Positions 1-7,607 of a stretch of 64,000 nucleotides of DNA are shown one piece after another. Made by a program: the position numbers and the translations under genes. The stretch covers positions 62,001-126,000 of the forward strand of contig JASJAW010000019.1 in assembly GCA_030066795.1 (NCBI GenBank), written 5' to 3'. Source of the stretch: Dinoroseobacter sp. (GTDB taxonomy: Bacteria > Pseudomonadota > Alphaproteobacteria > Rhodobacterales > Rhodobacteraceae). Position 1 is the first letter of the stretch. Every line of letters begins with the position of its first letter. The notes below the pieces were generated by a model. That model was not told the DNA's origin and searched no databases. It saw only the letters and a program-made list of their open reading frames with translations.

Positions 1-215
1 CTGGAGATGTGCTCGAAGAGTTGGCCTTGCCGCACAGGAGCGGCCGGTTCGACTGTAAGACGTTCGGCCGGCCACCAAGGCGATCTCGCCCGCTCTTCGA
101 AATGAAATAAGGCCACACGGAAGGGCTATGGGGCTTTGACCCTGATGCGCACGGTCGTGACCCTCAACATGATTTGCTCCGGTTTGACAGTCACCACCCG
201 TCCTGAATGCCGTCA

Positions 216-542
216 CTAGACGTCGCGCAGTTTTCCCCGCCAGAGCAGGGACTGTCGGTTGAGTGCTGTGAGATCTGCTGATCCGTCAAGAATGGCTTCG
301 CACAGGGTTACAGCCTTAGAGGCCTGTGCATATGTCAGGTTCTTGTAGGCTGGTCGCTGGATATGATCGTACCAAACGCCTTCACACACGGCATCAAGCA
401 CTATCCGTTGAAAGCAGTGGTCGTTTACGACGGGCCACTTCCTCGACCGGTCCAGCGCGAGTTCAGGCATCACGATGCCGGTCAAATGGCGATACCGAGC
501 GATCATCGCCTCTGTTTGCTCTGCCGTTGCGATCTTTGTCAC
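216..542 (-). CDS. Conserved hypothetical protein, about 108 aa
   Basis: I do not recognise a function. The protein is rich in aromatic and basic residues (motifs DHCFQRIVLD and WYDHI, then LNRQSLLWRG near the C-terminus). I recall a similar short protein in Rhodobacterales, often left unnamed or loosely tagged as acetyltransferase-related, but no acetyl-CoA site is visible. A longer reading to an upstream ATG is possible; I chose the GTG because GGAG lies eight bases before it and the upstream residues look non-coding. It has no signal peptide or membrane segment, so a cytosolic location is likely. It is transcribed away from the small gene that starts about 140 bases further on. Confidence 0.55.
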   Translation of the reverse strand: MTKIATAEQTEAMIARYRHLTGIVMPELALDRSRKWPVVNDHCFQRIVLDAVCEGVWYDHIQRPAYKNLTYAQASKAVTLCEAILDGSADLTALNRQSLLWRGKLRDV

Positions 543-678
543 GGCGTCATCTCCAAATCTCTGGTAGTGCGACAAAGATAGTCTGCGCTCACTCTGTCCA
601 AGCTCTTTTTTCGCGCCATATCTCTCCGGGCAGTATCCCTGTCGGGGTTGTCTACTCAATCGTTTTGGAAGAAAGCGC

Positions 679-873
679 ATGCCGAAGCGAACATCTCCGA
701 GGTCCGCAAAGGACATCGTGGATGCTGATGACCTTGAAAGCCTGGTTCAGGATAAGCGAGAGGGCTGGCGTGCCACGAGTTCCAAGGCAAGGCGCCGTCA
801 GCGTCGCTATAAAAAGCTCTTGATTTCAAAGCTGCCGTTGGTCGCTGACGATGATCCTTACGACCTCGGATGA
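679..873 (+). CDS. Small basic hypothetical protein, 64 aa
   Basis: This short reading frame sits 33 bases before the FolB-like gene on the same strand, so the two probably share a transcript. GGAAG lies about seven bases before the ATG. The product is strongly charged: a lysine/arginine-rich middle (RRRQRRYKK) is followed by an acidic tail (DDDPYD). No signal peptide, membrane segment or known domain can be seen. The basic patch could bind nucleic acid, but that is only inference. The start site and spacing make it a likely gene, though its size leaves doubt. Confidence 0.5.
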   Translation: MPKRTSPRSAKDIVDADDLESLVQDKREGWRATSSKARRRQRRYKKLLISKLPLVADDDPYDLG

Positions 874-906
874 GGCATACGCGGCTAAGAAACTAAGGAC
901 GAAAAG

Positions 907-1296
907 ATGCCAACTCACAGCAGGGTTGAATTACGAGACCTGAAGATCCTCACCGATATCGGAACCTACGGCCCTGATGATGTTGTGCCTGAGGCGCATA
1001 TCCTGGATCTCGTTTTGACAATAGATCCGAGCTTGGTGCTCATTGACCAAGACGGCATGGATCGGGTCTTTGACTACGATCCGCTGATCTCCGAGATCGA
1101 CCGGTTGGCGCAGGATGTCCATTACGAGACTCAAGAACGGCTGATGACCCGCATAGTGGAAGCCTGTGCAACGTACGCGTCGATTGACGCTGTTGAGGTG
1201 ACATTGACGAAAACACCCGTGCTGCACGGGACAGGGCGGCTTGGTGTTCACTTGGTTGTTGACGCGGATGCCCTGGCTGCGATGCGTCCAAGCTAA
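907..1296 (+). CDS. folB: Dihydroneopterin aldolase-like protein (FolB/FolX family)
   Basis: FolB converts 7,8-dihydroneopterin to 6-hydroxymethyl-dihydropterin in folate synthesis; the related FolX is an epimerase for dihydroneopterin triphosphate. At 129 aa it has the usual length. The N-terminal strand-loop (LRDLKILTDIGTYG), the central FDYD segment, the helix with an ERL motif and the C-terminal TLTKTPV segment line up with the fold, and the lysine in the last segment matches the catalytic lysine of the family. It follows a 64-aa gene closely. Folate genes are usually scattered in these genomes, so it could be the housekeeping enzyme or a paralogue serving the transporter and glycosyltransferase operon that starts 1 kb downstream. 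Aldolase and epimerase cannot be told apart by eye. Confidence 0.75.
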   Translation: MPTHSRVELRDLKILTDIGTYGPDDVVPEAHILDLVLTIDPSLVLIDQDGMDRVFDYDPLISEIDRLAQDVHYETQERLMTRIVEACATYASIDAVEVTLTKTPVLHGTGRLGVHLVVDADALAAMRPS

Positions 1297-1504
1297 GAGC
1301 CGAGACTTTTCCACGAGAACGAACCTGTCTGGTAAAGGACGTTCTGCCAGGTCACGCAGAGAATGCGGACCGTTCATTCTGCCGGACGAGCGTTGGAGCG
1401 ATGGACTTGTGGAAAATCTACGGACGGTCCCTGCTGAAAAAGTTAGCTAGCCGCAATAAATATCTGTCTATAAACAACTTTGCGAACTCATCAGTCGGGC
1501 GCAT

Positions 1505-2056
1505 CTAGGCTCGTGACTTTCCAAACCACATTCGTGCAAAGACCCCATCTTTTAGGACCAAGGCGTGGAAAATGGCTGCAGACAGATGCAGCGCCACCAC
1601 TGCTGATATCGCGATAGCGCCAACAAAATGCGCGAACTTCGCGGTGTTGGCTAAGTCATCGGACCGCGGAACGATCACGGGGACGCCCCAAGCATCCAGA
1701 CTTTCGATTGGAAAACCTCCTGCTTTCACCCGTATGTAGCCCAAAACGGGCATGGCGAACATGAGCACGTAAAGCAGAGCGTGGGAGGCTGCGGCGGCTT
1801 TTTGCTGCACCGGGCTTACCGTATCCGGTAGTGGAGGCGGCGTGAAAACCAATCGAAGGATTAGCCTTAATAACACCAGTGAAAACGCTAAAATCCCTGT
1901 ATTTTTGTGGAAAATGAATAAAGTGTTCCGAACGGATTGGGGCAGTTCTTCCTGCACCATTGCGAACCCGGTTGCGATCATCGCGAGTATCAAAAGGGCC
2001 ATAGCCCAATGCAGTACCCGCACAGGAAAGCGATATGAGCTATCAAGCGCTGTCAT
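1505..2056 (-). CDS. Cytochrome b561 family diheme membrane protein
   Basis: This is a 183-aa inner-membrane electron carrier of the bacterial cytochrome b561 (CybB) type, which usually passes electrons between quinol and a periplasmic or oxygen acceptor. Four hydrophobic helices are visible. Histidines fit the heme-ligand pattern: H16 in helix 1 (RVLHWAMA), H50 in helix 2 (FIFHKNTG), and H143 and H157 in the last helices (FAHFVG, ALHLSA). GGAGG lies seven bases before the ATG. It stands alone between the FolB-like gene and the divergent ABC transporter operon, so its redox partner is not evident. The family call is firm; the physiological role is not. Confidence 0.88.
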   Translation of the reverse strand: MTALDSSYRFPVRVLHWAMALLILAMIATGFAMVQEELPQSVRNTLFIFHKNTGILAFSLVLLRLILRLVFTPPPLPDTVSPVQQKAAAASHALLYVLMFAMPVLGYIRVKAGGFPIESLDAWGVPVIVPRSDDLANTAKFAHFVGAIAISAVVALHLSAAIFHALVLKDGVFARMWFGKSRA

Positions 2057-2270
2057 GTATTGGCCTCCAAAGTAATCGGACGAGGCGAAAACGGCCTTGG
2101 CAGAGAACTAGCGCCCATTTGTTGCGAGTCATTCTCCGATGAAAACCTGAGCAAATCGCCAACTAATGAAGAATAGAACACGCGATTTTGCGGGGATCCG
2201 CCAGTGGTTCTTTAGCAGGGTTGCAAGCCTTCGCTCAGTCGGCAAACATTCGGGAAACAAAGGAATTATT

Positions 2271-3269
2271 ATGACACAGAGTTTTTCAGTATCGCGACGG
2301 CGTTTCCTAGGGGCAACTTTGGCTGGCGCTGGCGCAGCCGCGCTTCTCCCGTCGGCTAAATTATACGCCCAAACCTCTATACGCATGCAACTGAGCTGGC
2401 TTCATTCAGTGCAATTCGCCGGAAGCTATATTGCACAAGATGACGGGTTCTGGAGTGATCAAGGCCTTGATGTTGCGCTCGATGCCGGGGGGCCGAATGC
2501 GCCCGTCGAACCGCCCGTGGTCGCCGGAACGGCTTTGGTCGGGATATCGGCGGCGGACTACACGGCCGCAGCTGTTGAAAACGGCGCGCCTTTCAAGATC
2601 CTTGCAGTTGCAATGCAGAAAAACCCGTTCGTAATCACGTCTCTGCCGGAAAATCCGGTAAATGAACCGGGTGATTTGGAAGGCAAGCGCATCGGCATGG
2701 CGCTTGCCAACGCGCCGGTCTTGGAGGCGCTTGCAACTCTGAACGACTTTGACGCTTCGGCGGTGGAGGTTGTGCCGACACAGTATTCAGCCGCACCATT
2801 GCTGGCGGGCGAGGTGGATTGCCTTTTAAGCTGGGAAACCGACCTCCCGGTGGCGATGGCCGTTCAAGGCGTGGAAAGCCAGACAATGCTCATGGCAGAC
2901 TTTGGCTATGCGGTGCATTCGCAGACCTACATTGCAACGGAGGCTGCAATCGCCGAGCGCCGGAACGAGATTGTCGCTTTGCTCCGCGGAGAAGCGCAAG
3001 GGTGGGATTTGTATCGCGCCGACACAGCGGCGGCGGCGCGTCGAACGGTCGATCGTTTCCCGGATCAGGGGCTGGACCTGGCCGTTCAGGAACTTCAAGC
3101 CGAACGACAGGTGCCCCTGATGTTTTCGGAGCTAACTGATGCGCATGGGTTTGGGTGGTTTACCGACGAAACGGTTGCGTCGAATATCGAGACGCTCGCC
3201 CTGCTTGGTCGAAAGATAACGCCCGAATTGTGGGACCGTTCGATCCTAGAGGAGGTCCATGGCGCCTGA
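2271..3269 (+). CDS. ABC transporter substrate-binding protein, NMT1/THI5-like, Tat-exported
   Basis: Periplasmic binding protein that would deliver a ligand to the permease encoded downstream. The N-terminus carries a twin-arginine signal (SRRRFLG) followed by a hydrophobic alanine-rich stretch ending near residue 34, so export should be through the Tat system. The mature start (QLSWLHSVQFAG, then DDGFWSDQGLDV) is the pattern of the NMT1/THI5 family, whose known members bind thiamine-pyrimidine precursors, riboflavin, and also alkylsulfonates or taurine. I chose this ATG because AAGGA lies just upstream and the Tat signal begins here; an upstream ATG at 2166 lacks a good ribosome site. The last 11 bases overlap the ATPase gene, which implies translational coupling. 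The ligand cannot be read from sequence. Confidence 0.87.
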   Translation: MTQSFSVSRRRFLGATLAGAGAAALLPSAKLYAQTSIRMQLSWLHSVQFAGSYIAQDDGFWSDQGLDVALDAGGPNAPVEPPVVAGTALVGISAADYTAAAVENGAPFKILAVAMQKNPFVITSLPENPVNEPGDLEGKRIGMALANAPVLEALATLNDFDASAVEVVPTQYSAAPLLAGEVDCLLSWETDLPVAMAVQGVESQTMLMADFGYAVHSQTYIATEAAIAERRNEIVALLRGEAQGWDLYRADTAAAARRTVDRFPDQGLDLAVQELQAERQVPLMFSELTDAHGFGWFTDETVASNIETLALLGRKITPELWDRSILEEVHGA

Positions 3270-4056
3270 TCGCGCTCCACCGCCGGACATTGTCTGCCGG
3301 GCGCTAGACAAGCGGTTTGGTGACGTCGAGGTGCTCGCGCCGTTCGACGTGACATTCGAAGCGGGTAAGACAACAGCGCTGGTTGGGCCATCTGGGTGCG
3401 GAAAATCAACGCTGCTGCGTTTGATTGCGGGTCTTGATACTGCCGACAGCGGAGAGCTGAGCATTGGCGGGCAAACAGCCGATGCGGTGCGCGGGGCAGG
3501 GGGTCTTGCCATTGCCTTTCAGGATGCCTCCCTGCTGCCATGGCGCACTGCGCGGGGGAACGTCGCCTTGGCGCAACGATTGGCGCGCCAGCCCGTCGAT
3601 CGTGTAGCGATTGATGCTTTGCTGAACCGGGTTGGCCTCACGGGCTTTCTGGATACCCGACCGGGTGCGTTGTCAGGTGGCATGCGACAGCGCGCGGCGA
3701 TCGCACGATGTCTCATCACAAGACCGCGGCTCTTGCTGTTGGACGAACCGTTTGGGGCTGTCGACGAGTTGACACGCCGCCAGCTTGGACTGGAGCTCCC
3801 TCCGCTTTGGCGGTCCGAGGGCACGACTACGGTGATGGTCACCCATTCCGTAACCGAAGCGATCTTTCTGTCCGACCGGATCTTGGTTCTTTCGCCGCGC
3901 CCCGCGCGGGTTCTGGAAGATGTCGAGGTGCGACTGGGTCATCCGCGCGCTTCGGAAATGATGGAACAGGCCGAGTTCATCGACGCGTTCAAAACGGTAA
4001 CAGCCGCTTTGGAGAGGGGGGAAGCGCAACGACAGAATGCGTTGGCGGCACAATGA
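3259..4056 (+). CDS. ABC transporter ATP-binding protein (SsuB/ThiZ type)
   Basis: Cytoplasmic ATPase energising the adjacent permease. All ABC motifs are present: Walker A (GPSGCGKST, about residues 43-51), Q-loop near FQDASLLPW, signature LSGGMRQR, Walker B LLLLDEPFGAVD, and the H-loop in MVTHSVTEA. The 265-aa length is normal for nitrate/sulfonate/pyrimidine-type importers. AGGAGG lies a few bases before the ATG, inside the end of the binding-protein gene. Its stop codon overlaps the next start codon (ATGA), so binding protein, ATPase and permease should be made in step. Confidence 0.93.
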   Translation: MAPDRAPPPDIVCRALDKRFGDVEVLAPFDVTFEAGKTTALVGPSGCGKSTLLRLIAGLDTADSGELSIGGQTADAVRGAGGLAIAFQDASLLPWRTARGNVALAQRLARQPVDRVAIDALLNRVGLTGFLDTRPGALSGGMRQRAAIARCLITRPRLLLLDEPFGAVDELTRRQLGLELPPLWRSEGTTTVMVTHSVTEAIFLSDRILVLSPRPARVLEDVEVRLGHPRASEMMEQAEFIDAFKTVTAALERGEAQRQNALAAQ

Positions 4057-5630
4057 TACGGGCATCTTCCGCTACCGTTCATTTCCCGGGCACACGCATG
4101 GTGATGGGGGCGGTCTGTGTTCTCGCGGCGTGGCAGGGTCTTGCGGCCGCAACGACCGGTGCGCTGCTGGTTGCAGGCCCGCTTGAGGTCATTAATCACA
4201 TTGCTGAAAACGCTGGTCTTTACGCGCGAGCCGTGGGTGTGACGCTCTCGTCAGCGGCGTGGGGTTTCTTACTTGGAAACCTCGCTGCGGTTGTACTGGC
4301 CGCGCTTGCCATTCTGCGGCCGCGGGCACAAGGCGTGATCTCCGGCCTCGCCTTGTTGACCTTCTGCCTGCCGCTGGTCGCGACAGGGCCGATATTACGA
4401 GTGGTCTTCGGGCCGGGCGAGGGGCCGCAGATCACGCTCGCAGCTCTGGCCGTCTACTATACGACCTATATTTCGGTGCTTGTCGGTTTGCGGGCCGTGC
4501 CGGCTACTTGGCTTGACCTTGTGACCAGCTACGGTCGCGGACGCGGTACTGCACTTTGGCGCGTGCAGGCGTATGCCGCGCTGCCCTATCTGGTCTCGGG
4601 TCTGCAAATCGCCGCGCCGGCCGCGATCTTGGGGGCGCTGGTAGGGGAATTCACCGGAGCAGAGCGTGGATTAGGGGTGCTGACGCTGCAGGCGATGCGC
4701 GATCTGGACGTGACTGCAACCTGGGCCATTGCCTCTCTGGCGGCTGTGCTGTCGATCATGCTTCACGCCGGGATCGGGTGGATTGCAAACCGTGTGCTGA
4801 ACGAAGAGCCCCCCCTGATACTCGCCCCACCGGTCGCACGCGGGAAACCAAACTATTCCAGGTCGGGCGCAGCAACCGGAGCGCTTACAGCTCTTATTGC
4901 ATTGAGTTTGTGGTGGGGGATCGCAGAGATTTCCCAGCTCAGTTCCTTTTTCTTCAAGCGGCCGGATGACGTCTGGGTATTCTTGGTATCCAGCGATACA
5001 GCTGCGCAAAATCGGGCCGAGCTTACAGCGTCTGGACTGGAAACCGCGAGGGCCCTTTTGCCGGGCTATTTTGCCGGACTGGGGGCTGGCGCAGGCCTTG
5101 CGATCCTGCTGACACTGGTGCCGGGCCTGTCCTCTGTCGCAATGCCGATTGCTATTGCATTGCGGGCTGCTCCGATCGTAACGACCGCGCCGCTACTGGT
5201 CTTGGTCGTCGGCCGCGGCGCTGTCGGCAGCGCAGTGCTTGTGGCGGTTATGGTTTTCTTCCCGGTGCTGATCGCGTGCCTTCATGGCCTGTCGCGGGCG
5301 CCGGGGCAGGTTCTCGACGTCATGGACAGTTACGCAGCGGGACGTTGGCGGACACTGATTTACGCGCGGTTGCCGGCGATGTTGCCGGCTTTCTTCGGAG
5401 CAGCGCGAATGACGGTGCCGGCGGCGGTTCTTGCGGTGACAGTGGTCGAATGGCTCGCCACCGGACGCGGTCTCGGCGCCTTGATGGCCTTGTCTGCATC
5501 ACTGTCGAACTACGGAATGCTCTGGAGCGTGACCCTTGTGGTCGCTGTATCTGCCGTGGCCGGCTACGCCGCTGTGGCGCGCCTTGAGCGTGCTGTTCTG
5601 TCCGTTTTCGCGAGCGAGCAGGTGCAATGA
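4053..5630 (+). CDS. ABC transporter permease with two fused permease domains
   Basis: Inner-membrane channel of the importer. The 525-aa chain is about twice the usual size and contains two binding-protein-dependent transport domains in tandem. Each half ends in the cytoplasmic loop that docks the ATPase: EFTGAERGLG in the first half and EWLATGRGLG in the second. A charged, proline-rich linker (NEEPPLILAPP) separates them. One polypeptide could therefore supply both membrane subunits that ABC importers of this class normally build from a homodimer. The start overlaps the ATPase stop by four bases, and the stop overlaps the next start by four. Reading the frame further upstream would only run antisense-like sequence through the ATPase gene. 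Confidence 0.88.
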   Translation: MIRASSATVHFPGTRMVMGAVCVLAAWQGLAAATTGALLVAGPLEVINHIAENAGLYARAVGVTLSSAAWGFLLGNLAAVVLAALAILRPRAQGVISGLALLTFCLPLVATGPILRVVFGPGEGPQITLAALAVYYTTYISVLVGLRAVPATWLDLVTSYGRGRGTALWRVQAYAALPYLVSGLQIAAPAAILGALVGEFTGAERGLGVLTLQAMRDLDVTATWAIASLAAVLSIMLHAGIGWIANRVLNEEPPLILAPPVARGKPNYSRSGAATGALTALIALSLWWGIAEISQLSSFFFKRPDDVWVFLVSSDTAAQNRAELTASGLETARALLPGYFAGLGAGAGLAILLTLVPGLSSVAMPIAIALRAAPIVTTAPLLVLVVGRGAVGSAVLVAVMVFFPVLIACLHGLSRAPGQVLDVMDSYAAGRWRTLIYARLPAMLPAFFGAARMTVPAAVLAVTVVEWLATGRGLGALMALSASLSNYGMLWSVTLVVAVSAVAGYAAVARLERAVLSVFASEQVQ

Positions 5631-6682
5631 CAGAACCGCGAAAGGCTGTTTTTGCAATTCCAGGCGACGTGAACACGGTGACGGGCGGGTATCGCTACGA
5701 AAAAAGGCTGTTGGAAGAATTGCGAGCCAGCGGGCGCGATGTTGTTCATCTTGAGCTGCCAGACAGCTTCCCAACGCCGTCAGAACAGGACATGGCAGGG
5801 TCTGTCGCGGCCTTGGTGGAGATTTGCCCGAGCACACCTATTATCCTCGATGGATTTGTTTCAGGCGGCATAGATCCAATCGGGTTGGCCCGGGTCACAG
5901 CCCCCACGGTGGCAGTCGTCCACCACCCTTTGGCAATGGAAACCGGCTTGGATCGCGACTTGCGCGACCATCTTTTTGTCACCGAACGCAGCAATCTGGA
6001 ATTGGTGCACCATGTGCTTGTCCCAAGCCGCCATACAGCGCGTGTGTTGGTGAGCGATTATGACGTCCCGCCAGACAAGATTACAGTTGCGATACCGGGA
6101 ACGGACCGTCCGAAACAGCCCCGGCGCGACTCCGAGCCTCCGCTGATACTGGCCGTGGGATTGCACCACCCGCGAAAGGGCCATGCCATTCTGCTGCGGG
6201 CCTTGGCCGAGATCGAGGATCTCAGCTGGCGGGCGGTCATCGTCGGGCGCATTCAGGACCGCTCGAGCTTCGAGGATCTGCTGGCCCTAAGAGCTCAGCT
6301 TGGGCTCGAGTCGCGCGTCGAGGTACATGGCCAGCTCAGTGATGCAGCCCTTGAAGACCACTGGTCAGAGGCGCGCATCTTCGCGCTGGCATCAGAGTAT
6401 GAGGGCTATGGGATGGTGTTCGCCGAAGCGCTTGTGCGTGGTCTCCCGATTGTCGCTTGTAAGGGCGGTGCTATTCCGGACACGGTGCCGGAAAGCGCGG
6501 GTTTTCTTGTGCCGCCGCATGCGCCCAAGGCTTTCGCCGACGCGCTGCGCACGCTTCTTACGACGCCGTCTATCTGGAAAGAGAAAGCACATGGCGCGCG
6601 CAACGCAGGAGCGGAACTTCCGGAGTGGAAAGACACAGGCCGCATCGCGGAACAGGTTCTGGACAAGATATCACAGACCTAG
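5627..6682 (+). CDS. Glycosyltransferase family 4 (GT-B fold), last gene of the ABC operon
   Basis: A 351-aa retaining-type glycosyltransferase. The N-terminal half has a glycine-rich acceptor loop (IPGDVNTVTGGY). The C-terminal half has the nucleotide-sugar domain: LILAVGLHHPRKGH, the linker VHGQLSD, and the E-x7-E region EYEGYGMVFAEAL followed by GLPIVACKGGAIPD. It has no signal peptide or membrane segment, so it should act in the cytosol or at the inner leaflet. The four-base ATGA overlap with the permease gene places it in the transport operon, which is unusual for an importer. I recall this subfamily beside pterin or 6-carboxytetrahydropterin synthase-like genes in other alphaproteobacteria, so a pterin or other heteroaromatic acceptor is possible. 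Donor and acceptor are not determined. Confidence 0.85.
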   Translation: MTEPRKAVFAIPGDVNTVTGGYRYEKRLLEELRASGRDVVHLELPDSFPTPSEQDMAGSVAALVEICPSTPIILDGFVSGGIDPIGLARVTAPTVAVVHHPLAMETGLDRDLRDHLFVTERSNLELVHHVLVPSRHTARVLVSDYDVPPDKITVAIPGTDRPKQPRRDSEPPLILAVGLHHPRKGHAILLRALAEIEDLSWRAVIVGRIQDRSSFEDLLALRAQLGLESRVEVHGQLSDAALEDHWSEARIFALASEYEGYGMVFAEALVRGLPIVACKGGAIPDTVPESAGFLVPPHAPKAFADALRTLLTTPSIWKEKAHGARNAGAELPEWKDTGRIAEQVLDKISQT

Positions 6683-7422
6683 CTTTCACACCGTCTTGCG
6701 TAGACATCGCATGGTTTTGCTCCGGCGGGCTGATGCCTGATCCAGCTGTCGAGGGCAGCGCGATCCATCCAGCGGTCGAATAAGAACGCGCCTTCCTCGC
6801 CGCGTGCAACGTTGAACAGGTAGGGGCCTATCTTCGCCAATTGATCAAAGGCCGCTTTGGCTCGGGTGTGAAGACCGGGGATGACTTCGATCGAGATCAG
6901 AGTAACCGGCGCAGTCAGTCCGGCGAGCACCTCGGCCTCGTGCCCTTCCACGTCGATTTTGATGTAGTGCGGTGTGCCATGCGCCGTGATCAGCGCATCA
7001 AGGGTGGTAACCGGTGTTTTCTGATGCTCAGACCACCTTACTTGTCCAAATCCGGGAAGATCGGATGCGTCGGCCTGAAAGTCGGTAGACAAGGTCGAGA
7101 CCGTCGGAAAACGCGGTGCGACGTGAAGCGTTGCTTCGCCTTCCTGAGCGCCAGCCGCCGCCTTGATAAGGACCACGTCTGTGGGAAGCGTTGCCCGCAA
7201 TATTCTATGAAACGGAACCTGCGGCTCCACGGCGACCACCCGCGCGCCGGCTTTATGCAGAGCGCGCGACCGATTGCCCATATGCGCGCCGATATCGAAT
7301 GCCAGGTCTCCCGGCGCCAGCAAGCTCGCGTAGAAGCGCGCCTGCGCTCGTGTCCGATCTGGACGACAAAGATAGATAGCAGCCGAACGGATAAGTCCGG
7401 CTGTGGTTGCAAGTCGGTTCAT
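6679..7422 (-). CDS. FkbM family SAM-dependent methyltransferase
   Basis: Class I methyltransferase of the FkbM type, typically an O-methyltransferase on sugars or secondary metabolites. The SAM-binding loop DIGAHMGN and the FkbM hallmark KIDVEGHE are both present, with the acidic end of strand 2 at VAVEPQ. The chosen start gives about 247 aa and begins at MNRLATTAG; earlier in-frame ATGs would add a cysteine-rich leader that does not look like the family. The ribosome site is poor for every candidate, so the start is uncertain. The gene faces the glycosyltransferase, and the two stop codons share the same four bases (CTAG). Whether it modifies the product of that enzyme is speculation. Confidence 0.8.
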   Translation of the reverse strand: MNRLATTAGLIRSAAIYLCRPDRTRAQARFYASLLAPGDLAFDIGAHMGNRSRALHKAGARVVAVEPQVPFHRILRATLPTDVVLIKAAAGAQEGEATLHVAPRFPTVSTLSTDFQADASDLPGFGQVRWSEHQKTPVTTLDALITAHGTPHYIKIDVEGHEAEVLAGLTAPVTLISIEVIPGLHTRAKAAFDQLAKIGPYLFNVARGEEGAFLFDRWMDRAALDSWIRHQPAGAKPCDVYARRCES

Positions 7423-7607
7423 ACTCCCACTGTGGCAAGCTCCAAGTGTTTGCACCAGCATGTAAATTGAGCAGCCGTGCAAATGCCGACGGAAAATCGG
7501 GCATGCGCGCAAAAAACCGGCATGGTTCCGCCTAACAACTTGAAAGTCAATGGACTATGGCAACCCGAGGCCCATATTCACGCGTGACCTAAATTAAGGC
7601 AACGACC

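Noticed and set aside
1..107. Open frames running in from the left edge (for example one ending at the TAA near 107)
   Set aside because: Too short and unlike any family I know; could be the end of a gene outside the window but cannot be supported.
1402..1506. 34-codon frame after the FolB-like gene
   Set aside because: The GGAG before its ATG is only two bases away and the sequence has no feature beyond being open.
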